This document shows positions 46,851 through 59,236 of a stretch of DNA of 59,487 nt, one piece after another. The notes below the pieces were generated by a model. The model did not search any database. It saw only the letters and a list, made by a program, of their open reading frames with translations, and was not told the origin of the DNA. The translations under genes were made by a program, and so were the position numbers. Location: NCBI GenBank assembly GCA_021464525.1, contig JADRCO010000065.1, positions 1 through 59,487 of the forward strand, read 5' to 3'. This DNA is from Rhizophagus sp. LPA8_4_AMF. Lineage: Eukaryota; Glomeromycota; Glomeromycetes; Glomerales; Glomeraceae. Each line of letters starts with the position of its first letter. Position 1 is the stretch's first letter.

Positions 46851-49800
46851 ACTGTTGACATAAAAGAGCAAGATGAGTGAGCTCTAAAGTGAAGAAGGAG
46901 AATGACTCTATTTATGTTGTTTTTGGTCAAAGTCTCATCCCCTTCACACCAATACATTAAATCGTTTATTTGAATCAGATTATTTATCGTCTTTATTTAG
47001 TTATTCAATAGAATAGAAATCACGTATGATGAAATATATTCTCTCTTTTTACCCTAAATCTGAAACAAAATGAAATTACATTATTAAAAATGAAATGTAT
47101 CACGATTATTTAATTATTGCATTAATACAAATTTGTATTAAAAAAAATTTTTTTCCTAATCAAATTTTTCGCGATTAATTCGACAATGTCAACAATGGAT
47201 GACTATGGTCAATAATGATCTCACATGCACCATGTTTATTTATTGATGCAATTATTAATATTAAATATAGCACAATGCATGTTTTTTTTTATTGTCAAAA
47301 AATTATTATTTATTAGGTTAAAATAATGTTTCATTTATTTGTATCACTAATTCATTTATTTATTTATTCATTTTTTTTAAAAAAAGGGGGAAAGAAAAAT
47401 CACATTTCAATCAATAGATTTTATTTGTTCTCATATTTTGACGATACGAAAATTTTTTTTTTATTAATGTACTTTTTTTTTTTGAATAAGATTTATATAT
47501 ATAGTATATTCAAAAAATAATAATTACAAAAAAAGATAACAATTATAATATCCTAAATTAATAAAAGAAAATTGCCTTGTAAAAAAAATGAATTTTTACA
47601 TCTTTACATCTGATAGTTCGTGATACATTAAAATCATAAATTAGAACAAATGATATTGAACACTTGGATAATTCATTCTATTCAAAAAATGGATAATGTG
47701 GCTGGTTTCTAATGACGATAAGCGAGGTTGGATTACACCGAGCAAATCCCTTACGCAAATCCCTTACCCATAACAAATGGTAACACTACTTTGATCATTT
47801 GATCTTATCTTCACAATTCATTTCAGGGAACATCGGGAGCTTTCCGACAATTTCGAAAATGCGCAATTTAATGATGTCAGTATATAGAAAATAATTTGTG
47901 CGCTTTTCAAAGTCCCACAAATTATAGTTTAATTAAACAGAGGAATGAATTTACTATTGTGTATGTGAACATTTCACTACCTAATGTATTTTTAACACCT
48001 GCCATAAAGAATATTATAAATTTGTTTTTGAACGTCTCTTCCTCAAAATTCCTTTCCTTTTTTTCTATCAAAAAGGATCATGTTTTGTAATTATTGCAGG
48101 TTTTTTCTAAAGTGAAAAGAATTTGCCACCTATTTATAATAAATTGTTTTGTATATGTTTATATTTACAAATATTGTAAAAGTAAATAAAACGCACAATC
48201 AAACTGCTTTTAACATATAATGTAACGTTCTAATTTGGTTAACATCCGCTATCAAAAGATTCTTTGAAATTACGAACCTTCTTTTTTTTGTTTTTTTTTC
48301 AATTAATAATTCTTGTAGTAACAAATTCATGTCGGCTGAATCCATTGTTAATTTAGGCAATATTATGTAATCAGCTTTTTTTAGTAAATTGATATTTTTT
48401 TTTTAGTAAATATCACAATGTACTGTACATTCGGCAATTTCTTTTTCCGTGAGTCAATTGAATCAGAAATTATTCCCATTTTTGTTCCTTTCATTCCTTT
48501 TTTTTTTTTTGAAAGAGTGGGATTTTTCTTATATTATATTTCTTATGCCCATTGTTCACAATGAAAATGATTTAATACAGCCATATTTGCTTTCATGTTT
48601 TATTTTGAATAATTATTTATTATAATTAAAATTGTTACTATTGTACTCACTAGATAAGATTAAAATAATAAGGGTGTAATTATTGTTACAGGTACCATCG
48701 TCGGTCATATATGGTATTAATTGTGGGACGAGAAACCCGATTCGGTGATGGTGTGATATTATTATTATTGATGTCATTTAAATGCAAGCAGCCAACCTCA
48801 TGTTTAACTTATTGGAATAAAGTTCTTGCAGCACTTTTTGTTTTTTCTTTTTTTTTTGTTTCACGTGTTTTTAATCATTTATTTTATTCTTATTTTATCG
48901 TAATTTGAAAGAATATCTAAGATGTCCATGTCCCACTTATTCGAAGAATTTCTTTGTTCTGATCAATAAAAAATAAATAAATTAATTGAATTTTTAAATA
49001 ATAATAATGATTTATTTTAATTGACTTACTTTCGAATGCAATAATCAACCCAATTTTTCTTTCCTCAGGAAATTCATCTTAAAAGATAAAAGGATAACGT
49101 TGAACGAAAAAAAGAAGTCATTTCCTTTTAAAATTTATTTTGGAGGAAATATAAGGAATCTAAGGTATTATAGTCCAACTTTGGAAGTTCTTTGAATGGC
49201 ATTATATATCGTACAAATAAAAAAAAAGAAAAAGAATAAATGTTAATTGGAATGTTTATCTAAAGTGATTTTTCCACGTAAAAATCAGCCTTTCATAGTA
49301 TATGAAATAAAGTTCATTATTACCTTTATAAATGAGTAAAATGGCAGGATAATAATGAAAGGAAATATATGGTTGAAGATCAAATGATCAAAAAAAATTT
49401 CCTGTCATCAAACATTACAAACATTATTAAATTTTTCGGTTCTTGTACGTAATGAATAAAATAACATTTCATTTAGTTTTATAAATCAATAAACTTAATT
49501 ATGGAAATACCTTTTAAACTCGCCAATGTCATTCTTATTTTATTGTGAATCAACTTCTTCAAGAAATAATCAAGAATTTCATATATAAATTTATCTTTCG
49601 TAAATTCGTCCTCTACACTTTTTGCAAAAAAAAAAAATTGTCCTTATTAGTTTGGATCTAAGTAAATAAGATTATTCAATAATTCAACAGAAAGAATTTC
49701 AAAATGCTTCACAATCTAAAATAAACAAACATCATACCTTTACTTTGTTCCACAATACTTGGTATTTCTATCTTGTTCTGTTATAACTGATTCGTTTTTT

Positions 49801-51851
49801 CGAAGCGGTAAATATCCAAACTTATATAAATTCCAGCAAAAGCCATTGTTAATTGCACTTGTTGCAATAATTTCAAATGTTTCAGCCGTAAATATCAAGC
49901 CGAAAATGTAAAACTAATTCTAAAACGGCGTAATAATGCCAAACATCATCCTATAATAGAACAATCGATTTTTACAGAATTAAACAAAGAAACAGTAAAC
50001 TTTTTTTTTAGTTATTGCTAAATGATCAATCCCTTTGGAACTTACCTAGTTTGAGTTTTGTCTCTACAGTAGATAGGTCCATTTCCTATAAAAAGAAAAA
50101 AAAGTTAATTTATGTTTCCTCAAAAAAAACCACTTGATTCTCAAAATCTATCGATAATTAAAATATTACCTTTTAGTGACATTTGAGAAACCAAAGTTAA
50201 AACCTACAATAATAAGGATAAAAAGTTATCCTCGTTCCTAAAGTTCAAATTCACAAAAGCAGAATACTTACAAGTTCAGACAACAGCCACTGCTAATGTC
50301 TCTCCTCACAGACATCGTTTCATATCTCTTCGAAACGTGGCTTGCCAATTGATATTTTCATATGTGGTGGTAGTTACAAAAGGGTCGCACTCCGGCTATT
50401 CGAGAAGTTAACTGTCGGCGTGCCATCTAACGAACCTTTGGACTCTATAGAAGTTAAACGAACTTCTGAAACGATGATAGGTGGTCTCATTTGGGCCAAA
50501 GATGAATTGGCAATGTTTAAATGAATTTCCTTGCCTACTGGATTCGTCAACCATGAGATTTCTAATTAATAAAATACCCGTAAAACTGAAGGAAAAAGTT
50601 CTTCCGAAAAAACTATACCTCAAAGTGCGTATCGTTCAAGGATCTTTGCCTTATATGAGGTGGAAAGTTACGCAACACACTCGATGTAGAAACCATAAGT
50701 TCAACAAGTCACAAGTTTAATTTGCAAGAGCTAAGAATTCCTAAAAAAATAACTTTACACTGAATCACCATTTGGTCTATATCAATTGTTGGTATAAATG
50801 TTATTTCTTCTTTTTCCATATTCTTCTTCCTCATCTATCAATTACTCCATCATCTACTCACTTTATCTCTTCTTTTGAATCCAACAGATCTCCTCGTCTT
50901 AGTTGTCCAGTAGTCCTCTTTTAACTCAACTAATTTCTCTAAAGATTAAAACTTCGATCATTTACGTATATGCTAATAAGCAAATACAAAAAAGATGAAA
51001 CAAAATAAACTGAAAATATCACTTCACCTTTGTCTCTATGGCCAAAACCTACTTCGTCTCATCAATAATAATATTATTCCACAATACCTACCGTAAACCT
51101 ATTTCGCTAAACCATACCAGATACTGAAAATTAAAGATTCATTAAACAGCTTATTCTCTCGAAAACACTAGATCTTTCGAAAACACTAAATCTTTGTAAT
51201 TCACTATCACCTTTTGTAACTTGAAAGTTTCAACATATCAGAAGTCTGACTTTTTGTTCATTGGCTTGCAGATTATGCCTTTGAACCATGGCTCATCTAT
51301 CATCTTCCGTGACAAAGTTAGACACAGTACAGCATTCTAAATATAATTTTACATACGATACAAAAAAGATTCGTAAAAGAAAATATGTATTGGTACTGTA
51401 TGTCCTAAACTATTTCGCCATTCAAAACTGCCCTACAAACCAATTATTACGGATAAATACCAATTAGTATCTCAAAATTGTTTTGTGGATAAATAGATTA
51501 TCTTATTAAAAAAAAAAAAAGAATTTAAATCATACCATAAATCGCACTTCCACATTATATAATTTGAGCACATTTCTTATAAAAAATTAATTTGTTATAA
51601 TGGATAACGTAGTTATTAATATTGTTTGCAGATGTGTGGGAGTCTCCTTTGGTTTGAATCGGACCTGCACTTTTAACTTGTCAATAATTTGACGACTCAT
51701 ACTTAATATTTTCTGATTCAATCAAAATGAATAAATGGTTTGAATTGGAAAGTCTTGAGAATTTTTTTTTTTTTAAAAGAAAAATAGAATTTTAACTCAT
51801 TAATTGGGCGTCAGGTCACTAAATCACTTAACAAGATAGCTTAACTTTTAC
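46851..51851. other. Gene-poor AT-rich stretch
   Basis: No gene recognised in 5 kb. Around 50280-50720 the sequence is less AT-biased and holds two overlapping plus-strand frames (60 codons at 50342 and 79 codons at 50481) and a 71-codon minus frame. None shows a motif I recognise, and they may be remnants of an older gene. Confidence 0.45.
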
Positions 51852-51940
51852 CATTGACGAATTCTGGAACGAAGACGATAATTCTTTTGACATATATTGT
51901 ACTTTCTCGTTCCAAAGTATAATTCCTCTTTTGTTTTCAT
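51852..51940 (-). pseudogene. Myb-like array relic (first exon only)
   Basis: On the minus strand, ATG at 51940 opens 29 codons ending in RSRIRQ plus two bases before GTAAAAG. This is the same RQ ending and phase-2 donor as the repeat-1 exons of genes A-I. No 26-nt linker exon or second repeat follows, and the helical pattern is mostly lost. It probably marks the outer edge of the array. Confidence 0.3.
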
Positions 51941-53931
51941 TATAATAAAAATAATTTTTTTCAATTAAATATATCTTATTATACATTCTGTATACTAATT
52001 TTTTTTCATTTCTTTTTTTTTAAAAAACAGAAATAGTAACTAAAAAATTCGTAAAGAGAGGAAATAGTCATAATTTATAATTTATTAATTAATAATTAAC
52101 GTTAAAATCAAATTTAAAAAAAGGAAATTTTTATTAAGATTCTATAATCAAAAATGGTAAAGAAAAATATTTTTTTCTTGTCACACTTTCCTTATAAATC
52201 AAAAAAAGACGGGGTATTTTTTAATCGAAATTACATATTATATATTGCTTTAAAACGATAAATAAAACGTGAATACTAACCAGTTATATACTAATTTAAA
52301 GTATGCATGCTTAAATTCTAGACTTATGGTATTGGAAGCGTACCAGAATTCAATTCAGAATTCAAGAATTAACTACGCCATTATACGATATGAATGTTTA
52401 TATTGGCCATGATTTTTCTTGATTTCCGATAACGCGAAAAAAATTGGTAGAATAGTTATCATTACAACAATTACAATATCTTAACAACTAAACGTTATTG
52501 ATGTTACGATTTATACATGGGGTGAATTAGGTGCCGAAATATTACGGCACATTACAACCAATTCGGCATTACACTGGTGTAATACTAGTGTAATCCTATA
52601 TTCATATGAATCGAACAAAAATTTGGTGTAATACATTTCACCATTACGCCACCTTAATGCCGAATTATCTGAAATAATTACACACATGTATAGTTACGAT
52701 GATGGATGACATTATTTAACAATTACGATACGATTTGATGATTGTTAAAGTTTCAGGAAATATTTATAAATTTAGATAGAAATTTTTATATCAAGATAAA
52801 TTTGTATACAGTAAAAAATAAATTAGACAATTTATTATGTAGTATGTAATATATTATTGAAAGTTCCGTTTATGAAATTATTATTTCAATCTAAATCCAA
52901 AATAAATATATACGTGTGTACATTTTTAATTCAACTAATTTCTTTTGAATCGAAAAAATTGCCAATTGTCTCATCAAAAATATAAAAAAGTCGATTTTTT
53001 AGAGAGTTTTTACAAATTAAAATTTTAATAAATTTATAATAATCTTTTTTTTTTATTTATAAACTACTTATTTAGTTATTTTTTCTTTTAGTTGTGCAGC
53101 TTCTTTATCTTTAATTATCAGTTGGACGCAGTTTGTTAATAATTAGGTTTGCGTTATTTAGGTACGATCTTTATATGTTTGGTTCCGTATCATACCTGTA
53201 ACTTCCCGTTTGAAATAACTTTTCCAATAGATGACCGCTGTTCCCTGTGTTAAAATTATATTTTAACGAACAGAATTTCTCGGGGACAAATATTTTTTTT
53301 TTTTAAAAAAAAATATTCGTATCAATGAACAATTTTGATTCAAGTTGTTTTTTGACTCGTCTGAGAAATGTGAAATTATTATATTTAATAAAGATTTTTC
53401 TTTTACATTTCCCTCCTTTAAGAATTTCCAAGGATAGTCGAAGGGATAGTCCAAGGATTTTTCCATAGAATTGGAAGATTCTACCGATAATTATAGAATA
53501 TTTTTTAACTTCAATAACTTCAATATTTCGCATCAAAGAACAAACCAGTTAGTACGTTTATCATTCATAATAATTGAATAACAGACTCATGACGGAGGTT
53601 CCCGATAAAACGTCTGATGCAACATAAAAACATGGAGATTTCGATCAACATACATTGATTTACAACTTCGCCGGAGTTTGGAGGAGTTTAATAAACAGGA
53701 TTTACGTGATAAAATATTTTTAATAATCATATCAATTATTAATTTATTTTAATAAACAGGATAATTTTTTTTTTGAACTAAAAATACAATTTTTAGAAAG
53801 AGCAGATACAATTTTATTCGTGGCATATATAAAAAAAAATATAATATAATAAAAAAAAAAAACGAATAAGACTTTAGACTAAACTTCATTGATACCATTG
53901 CAATTCCAAAATTTTAAGGCGAAATTCATCT
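51941..53931. other. Intergenic, AT-rich
   Basis: No gene recognised. At 52525-52690 there are several CCGAA/TTCGG and GTGTAATAC words in opposing orientation (for example TTACACTGGTGTAATACTAG), likely a decayed inverted-repeat element. Confidence 0.45.
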
Positions 53932-54376
53932 ATGATTGATTATGAAAATGCAGGATATGATACTGATGACTTTGCAAAATCTTAAACATCATGTGCAGTT
54001 GATCTAAATAAAGACAGAATGTGAGTACTGTACTACTGAACCAAAAAATATGAATGATTGGGTTGGCATGGTAACAGAACATTTTGCTTAATCTGAAATA
54101 TATAAAGACGCCCTTCAGAAAAGCAAAAGGGTCGCCGCATCTCAGCGATATACAACTGTTAGTTTTCATCAAGGTTTGCACCAAGTTACAATCACTAATT
54201 TCTGTTATTCATGCAGCAAAAGCTTTGCGCTCAAAGATTTGTAATCATCTGGAAATTCCTAGAAACAGAGAAGGACGTTCACAGTAACTGTCCCCCATAT
54301 GCTAAGACAGCAAACTGTGGACACGATGCGCTTCCAGTTCTCTGAATTTAAGAATGATCTCAATGAGAACAAATAG
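53932..54376 (+). pseudogene. Degenerate gene, possibly zinc-finger-like
   Basis: One plus-strand reading shows protein-like pieces interrupted by stops and shifts: MIDYENAGYDTDDFAKS, then ECEYCTTEPKNMNDWVGMVT followed by EHF. Next come SEIYKDALQKSKRVAASQRY, CYSCSKSFALKDL and finally RQQTVDTMRFQFSEFKNDL with stop. C..C spacing followed by His suggests an old zinc-binding domain, but the family is not recognised. Base composition is less AT-rich than the flanks, as in former coding DNA. Confidence 0.35.
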
Positions 54377-54401
54377 TTGGCATGAAAAAGATGTCAAAAA
54401 G

Positions 54402-54489
54402 ACTGTTGAAAAGGTTTGTTCCTCCTCAACAGGTAATTTTAAAATACTGTTGAAAAGGTTTGTTCCTCCTCAACAGGGATTTTAAAATT
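54402..54489. repeat. Two-copy 44-bp tandem duplication
   Basis: ACTGTTGAAAAGGTTTGTTC starts at 54402 and again at 54446. The copies are nearly identical through CCTCCTCAACAGG and ATTTTAAAAT. The near identity points to a recent slippage or repair event. Confidence 0.85.
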
Positions 54490-56385
54490 TACCATCTAAA
54501 TCATACTCCTATCAAGTACATGCTAAGCCCCCTTAAGAACTTATCAGTAATTGATAAAAAGCACTTGGATATTGCCTTTCAAACCCTCACAACATTTTAA
54601 TGATAAAATAATACCTTAATATTGATTACATCTGCTAATAGCTTGAAGTCTTTCTATTACAAAGTAAAAAATATAAAAGATTATTAGATATCTAATAAGA
54701 AAAATGATAAACTATCATCAGAATATTTTTTTTTTGTCAACTTACCACAAATAAAATTGGAATATTCAAACATTTCATGTTCCGCTTCTAATCTTCATTA
54801 TTGGAGTGGAATATTGTAAAAAAATGACCTATTTTTGTTGTAAAAAAAAAATGAATTATTGGAGTGAAATATTGTAAAAAAAAAAAAAGAATTATCAGAG
54901 TATTGTAAAAAAAAGAATTGTTTTTGTTGTAAAAGTGAATATTGTAATAAAAAGTAAATAGGTTGTAAAAAAAAGTAAAATCCTATTCACAAGATGAAGG
55001 AAAAGTAAAGGTATTTATATAGTTTTTTTTTTGTTTTTTTTTGAGATGTATTTAGTATATAATATAAATTATTGATTAGTCATGACTCATTGACTCGTGA
55101 GTCATGACCAATGTTATACAACCCTGATTTTTTGATAGTACCTTGCGCAAATATAATTCTAGAAATAAATAAATAAATAAATAAAAATAATAAAAAATTA
55201 TTTTTATATTCGAAATCAAGCCCCTTTCTTCACATTACGTCATTACCTTCGAGAGCCTATTTAAAAATCTCTAAGGTACTTTGATCATGGTCATGCGATT
55301 TTCAAAAGTAATACGTTATATTAGCTCTAGCGTTATTTTGACAACTCTAACGTCATTTTGACACTTTTTTCTTATTTATAGAAAAAGCAAGTACTGCAGT
55401 TTGTTGAGGTGGTAAGAACGAACGGAAAATACAGAAAAAAGGTAAAAAAAGATATGAGTCATGGTGTCGAAAATCAGGAAAAAAAGATGGCTAGCATCGC
55501 CACCGAAAAGTTTGTCAGTTACACATGCCGGTTACATATGATTTCGGATAGTTTAATCAATTACGTCAGATTAGATTAAATAATCGATTTTCCGCTTTCT
55601 CTTCGCTATAAACTCATATTTAAAAGAAGAGTCACGTAATAAGCCAAACGACATTTATGGTTAAAAAATTTTCGTTAGAAACGGTAAACGATATTATCGA
55701 ATAATTGTGCAATCGGCAAATAATTCGGCTACCACCTTTCGGTATACAACGGCTCCCTTTGGCCTTAGACGTCGTGCTTACGTTTTAATCACGTGCGCTT
55801 TGTGAATCAATAACAATTAATTATTACCGTAAATTGTTCATTTATCAATGTCAACTATATTTAAATTATTCCATCGCCTAGAAGTAACATTAGGCTAGGA
55901 CTCCTGAATACAGAGATATCACATTAATTGGACGAACATAAGTGTAACCTTGTAGTGCTTGTACGAATTCAGGTTTGTACTAATTAACATATGTGATATC
56001 TTTCTATTATCACCGCGGATCAAGTGTATTCAGAGGCCCTATTAGATGGTTATTTAGAAAAATTTAACCCTCGTTACTGTACATCGAGGAAGAACTTGTT
56101 GCCGAAATTTCAACTTTGCACATGACGAATGTATCTCATAAATTTATTAACGTAGTGATGTCGTCATGGATACAAATCATCATCGTAAATACGTAAGTAT
56201 TTTTTTGTTAAATAGGTTCGTTCTAATGGGTTCAACCTCCGTGAACGATCATTTTCTCGTGGAGTTTTCTTAAGATCAAGGCCTTGTTCGGGCTAACAGC
56301 TGATAATTATATTGATCTTCCAAAGTTTGAAAGTGGGTCGGTCCACTGATGTCGTCGATTACAAAAGATATATTTAGAACACATT
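54490..56385. other. Intergenic with short tandem words
   Basis: No gene recognised. Around 54795-54975 the phrase ATTGTAAAAAAAA with GAATTATTGGAGTG recurs irregularly. An AAATAAATAAAT microsatellite is at about 55165-55190. From 55380 on the sequence becomes less AT-rich, perhaps part of the same relic as the frame at 56386. Confidence 0.45.
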
Positions 56386-56661
56386 TTGAAAAACGAAAAA
56401 GACTTGCATTCATTTACTAACGCAATTGAAGCACTTACTAAAAGTTATAGGAAAGCCAGCGAATTAGCTTATCAAGATCGGAGGTACCGGGTACGCCCAT
56501 TGTTACTACCGAGAAAAAAGGATATTGAACTATCTAGTTCGATCGGGGACTATGCTTATACCCTAGACGATATTCCGGTTAAATGGTTTCCAGCTCGTTG
56601 GACTCTCCCAGAAAGAAAAGAAAGAGGAAATTCGTGGCTGTTGTATCGCCTTCTCGGATAA
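56386..56661 (+). CDS. Unrecognised open frame, possibly repeat-derived
   Basis: A frame of about 91 codons with protein-like composition: acidic and basic residues are mixed, aromatic residues are frequent, and the end is DDIPVKWFPARWTLPERKER. There is no ATG start; the first codon is TTG inside a longer frame. The IPVKWFPARWTL..RKER segment reminds me of proteins encoded by repeated elements in Glomeromycotina genomes. That is memory, not a search result. It is probably a fragment of a mobile-element gene. Confidence 0.3.
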   Translation: MKNEKDLHSFTNAIEALTKSYRKASELAYQDRRYRVRPLLLPRKKDIELSSSIGDYAYTLDDIPVKWFPARWTLPERKERGNSWLLYRLLG

Positions 56662-56867
56662 TATACATAATTTTCAGATATGGCCACCTGATTCATTACT
56701 AGAACTCTGCATTCGTTTCAAGAGCAGAAAAACCTAGTGCTTTTTTTTCCCGCTCGTTTAATAATAGGTTGCTATCTTTAATATTCTCTATATTAAGATA
56801 TAGTAACCTCTATATAGATAGCCAAAATATAATATCAACTTTTATACTTCTATATTTAATAATTAAG

Positions 56868-57078
56868 GTGTCTAGAGAAACTGGTGTTGAAATAAAGACA
56901 GGTATTGATGTAGTTGGAGGTGTTAAAAGCAAATGTTAGACCTAATATTGATACAAGTGCATCTATTAGTAGCGATGCATGGTGTAGAAGCTAAGGTTGC
57001 AGGCTTAGGTTAAAAGTAACAGGATTCAGCACAACTTTAGGAGAGTTTGAAATTAATTTTGGAAAATTGGTTAGTTAA
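56868..57078 (+). pseudogene. Relic of a Gly-rich TGVE-repeat protein tail
   Basis: From 56868 the plus strand reads VSRETGVEIKTGIDVVGGV. After a frame change it reads KANVRPNIDTSASISSDAW, a stop, then RLKVTGFSTTLGEFEINFGK and a terminal stop. The order of TGVE, a Pro-Asn-x-x-T segment, VxGFxTTxG and a final GEFxINFGK resembles the C-terminal domain of a hypothetical protein family common in these fungi, as I recall it. At least one stop and one frameshift break it. Confidence 0.4.
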
Positions 57079-59236
57079 TTGTCTACTATAAACTGATCAA
57101 TGGATGATAATTTATTTTTTCTGTTATTATACATCAGGAGATTTTCAGTTATTTGATAACAACGTTAAATTTTTTATCTTATACTATCAACATCAATATA
57201 GTTAAATATAGTATAGCCTTAAATTTACATCTTTGATCTATAGATTTGTTTATGAATAAAGTTATTACTATATTATAAAATAAACATTTGTGATCTATAA
57301 AATAAAAGTCAGCAAATATGTTTTGCTGTTTGTTTTAATGAAGTGTAATTCATATTTTTACTTCCACAGTTCCACATAATTATAGGATAATAGTAATCAT
57401 AATTTACTCTCACGATCTAAATATTTTGACATTGGAAAAGTTCATTTAATAATTGATTATGAAGTAAAGAAATAAAGCACAAAGACCATTTCGTCCAATA
57501 GGGCGCCTTTTTTTCTTTTAGTCCGATTATCCCGTTATCGATACAATTGTAAAACTTTATAGTTATTTCTATTACATTTATCTCTTGGAGTTATCTCCAT
57601 ATTTTTTTTTTGAATATTTTGGACTTTACTTACTTAATGATTCATGATAGATACTCAATTTGATTATAACAATACATACAGTATACTTACAGTCTATTTT
57701 TTATTAGGCAGTTGAGCATATTATATAAATGCAACTCGAATGGAACGCTTCCTTCGAAAATTCCATGATTTCTTGCGGCATTTCAGATAATAATATCTTA
57801 CACAATTAACAATTCATCGTCTTACGCATTTTTTTAAAAAATAAATAATACATAAATAAAATAATTACCGAAATACTGTATATACAAAATCTTTTAATGT
57901 CAAGTTTCATCAACCGTTTTCGAAATGATGTATCTGTGATTAAATATGCGACTGTACCTAATTAACAATATCTGTAAACCAATAAGATCGGCGTTATTAT
58001 ATCATAAATAAGTCTAAATAATCTTACTGGCTGAACGATTGATCAATAATATCTCAGTCCAAATAATGACTTTTTGGTAATTATTAAAATAATAAGTGAT
58101 CCTAATACATACTTTGTATATATTAGTAAGCGTTTTTTTGATCAGCTGCACATGTTTTTTCAATCTCAGATATGGAAAGATCACGGAATCAATAATCATG
58201 AGTCATTTCTTAAAATTTTTACTAATACCATAACATTCATTATGACCCGAATTTTTATACGCGAATACGCGAACAAATTTATATAAAAGGCTTCTCCAAA
58301 TTTTTTTTAAAATTTGGAGTTTATTTATTTTTCATTTATTCACTCACTTACTTTCTTTTTTCTTTCGTCCTTTCCTCTCTTCCTCCGCCCGATTTCGTAC
58401 TCTTAGTGCCTTGTGGGCCGTTCCTTCCCTTCTCTTTCACTCTTATTATTTCCAGTGAAGCTACAAAATAAACTTATCTTTCTATTCTTTTGTTTCCACT
58501 TCGCAGTTTTTTTCTTTTCGCTTTTCCTTTTCTAAAAAATTCTTTATAAAGATTTTTTATTTTATATGGTTTAATATATCCTTTTGTTTCCGCACACACA
58601 CTCTCTTCGCTTTCTTTCTATCTTTCCCTCATCATTTTCTTTTTTCCCGCTTATATCTCTTATTTTTTGGGTATTTTTGCTGGAGCAGCATAATGCTGTG
58701 CGTGACCGATAAGAAAGGCGTTAAGTTTAGATTTTTCTTATGCAACTGGATAGAAGTTCTTTTAGGCCGTGGCCAACTTCTATAGGTCGTGGTCACAACA
58801 ACTGTTAGTTGGTTTGGCTCTCTACGACTATTCAGTAATTATATTTGATGTACTGTATAGATATATTTGATCGTCAGGAACGGCTAGCTTTTAGCAATAA
58901 GGGTACTTTAATAACTGCAACTACGCGGGAATTCTGTTTGATAAACCGCTTATGATCTTATTATCTGTAGTTATCCACGATTAAACTAACATAATTAACA
59001 ATTACATAGCGAGCATGGTTTTGCGATATGACAGTGTACTAAAAGCCACGGGATAGCAAATCATTTTTTGAAAAAGTTCTTTTTTTTAAACTGGTATTAG
59101 GTCCCTTCTCTTTTTTTCGAGGTCCTGATCAATGCTACTGCACCTCAAATCAATATTTTATTTTCCGCAAGAATATTATTTGAGTACTTTCTCGTAATTT
59201 TCGGTCTACTCTTAAATAATGTGAGCGTCTATTATT
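57079..59236. other. Gene-free stretch
   Basis: No gene recognised. A pyrimidine-rich segment (CTTTC/TTCCT words) runs from about 58320 to 58650. Short direct words GGCCGTGGCCAACTTCTATA and GGTCGTGGTCAC occur near 58765-58795. Confidence 0.5.

Noticed and set aside
50342..50720. Overlapping frames of 60-79 codons in a less AT-rich patch
   Set aside because: Possibly former coding DNA, but I recognise no family and both strands are equally open, so no gene is called.
54840..54990. Regularly spaced GTAAAAAAAA words resembling a CRISPR-like array
   Set aside because: Spacing and units are irregular and low in complexity, and the sequence is eukaryotic. This is simple repeat slippage.
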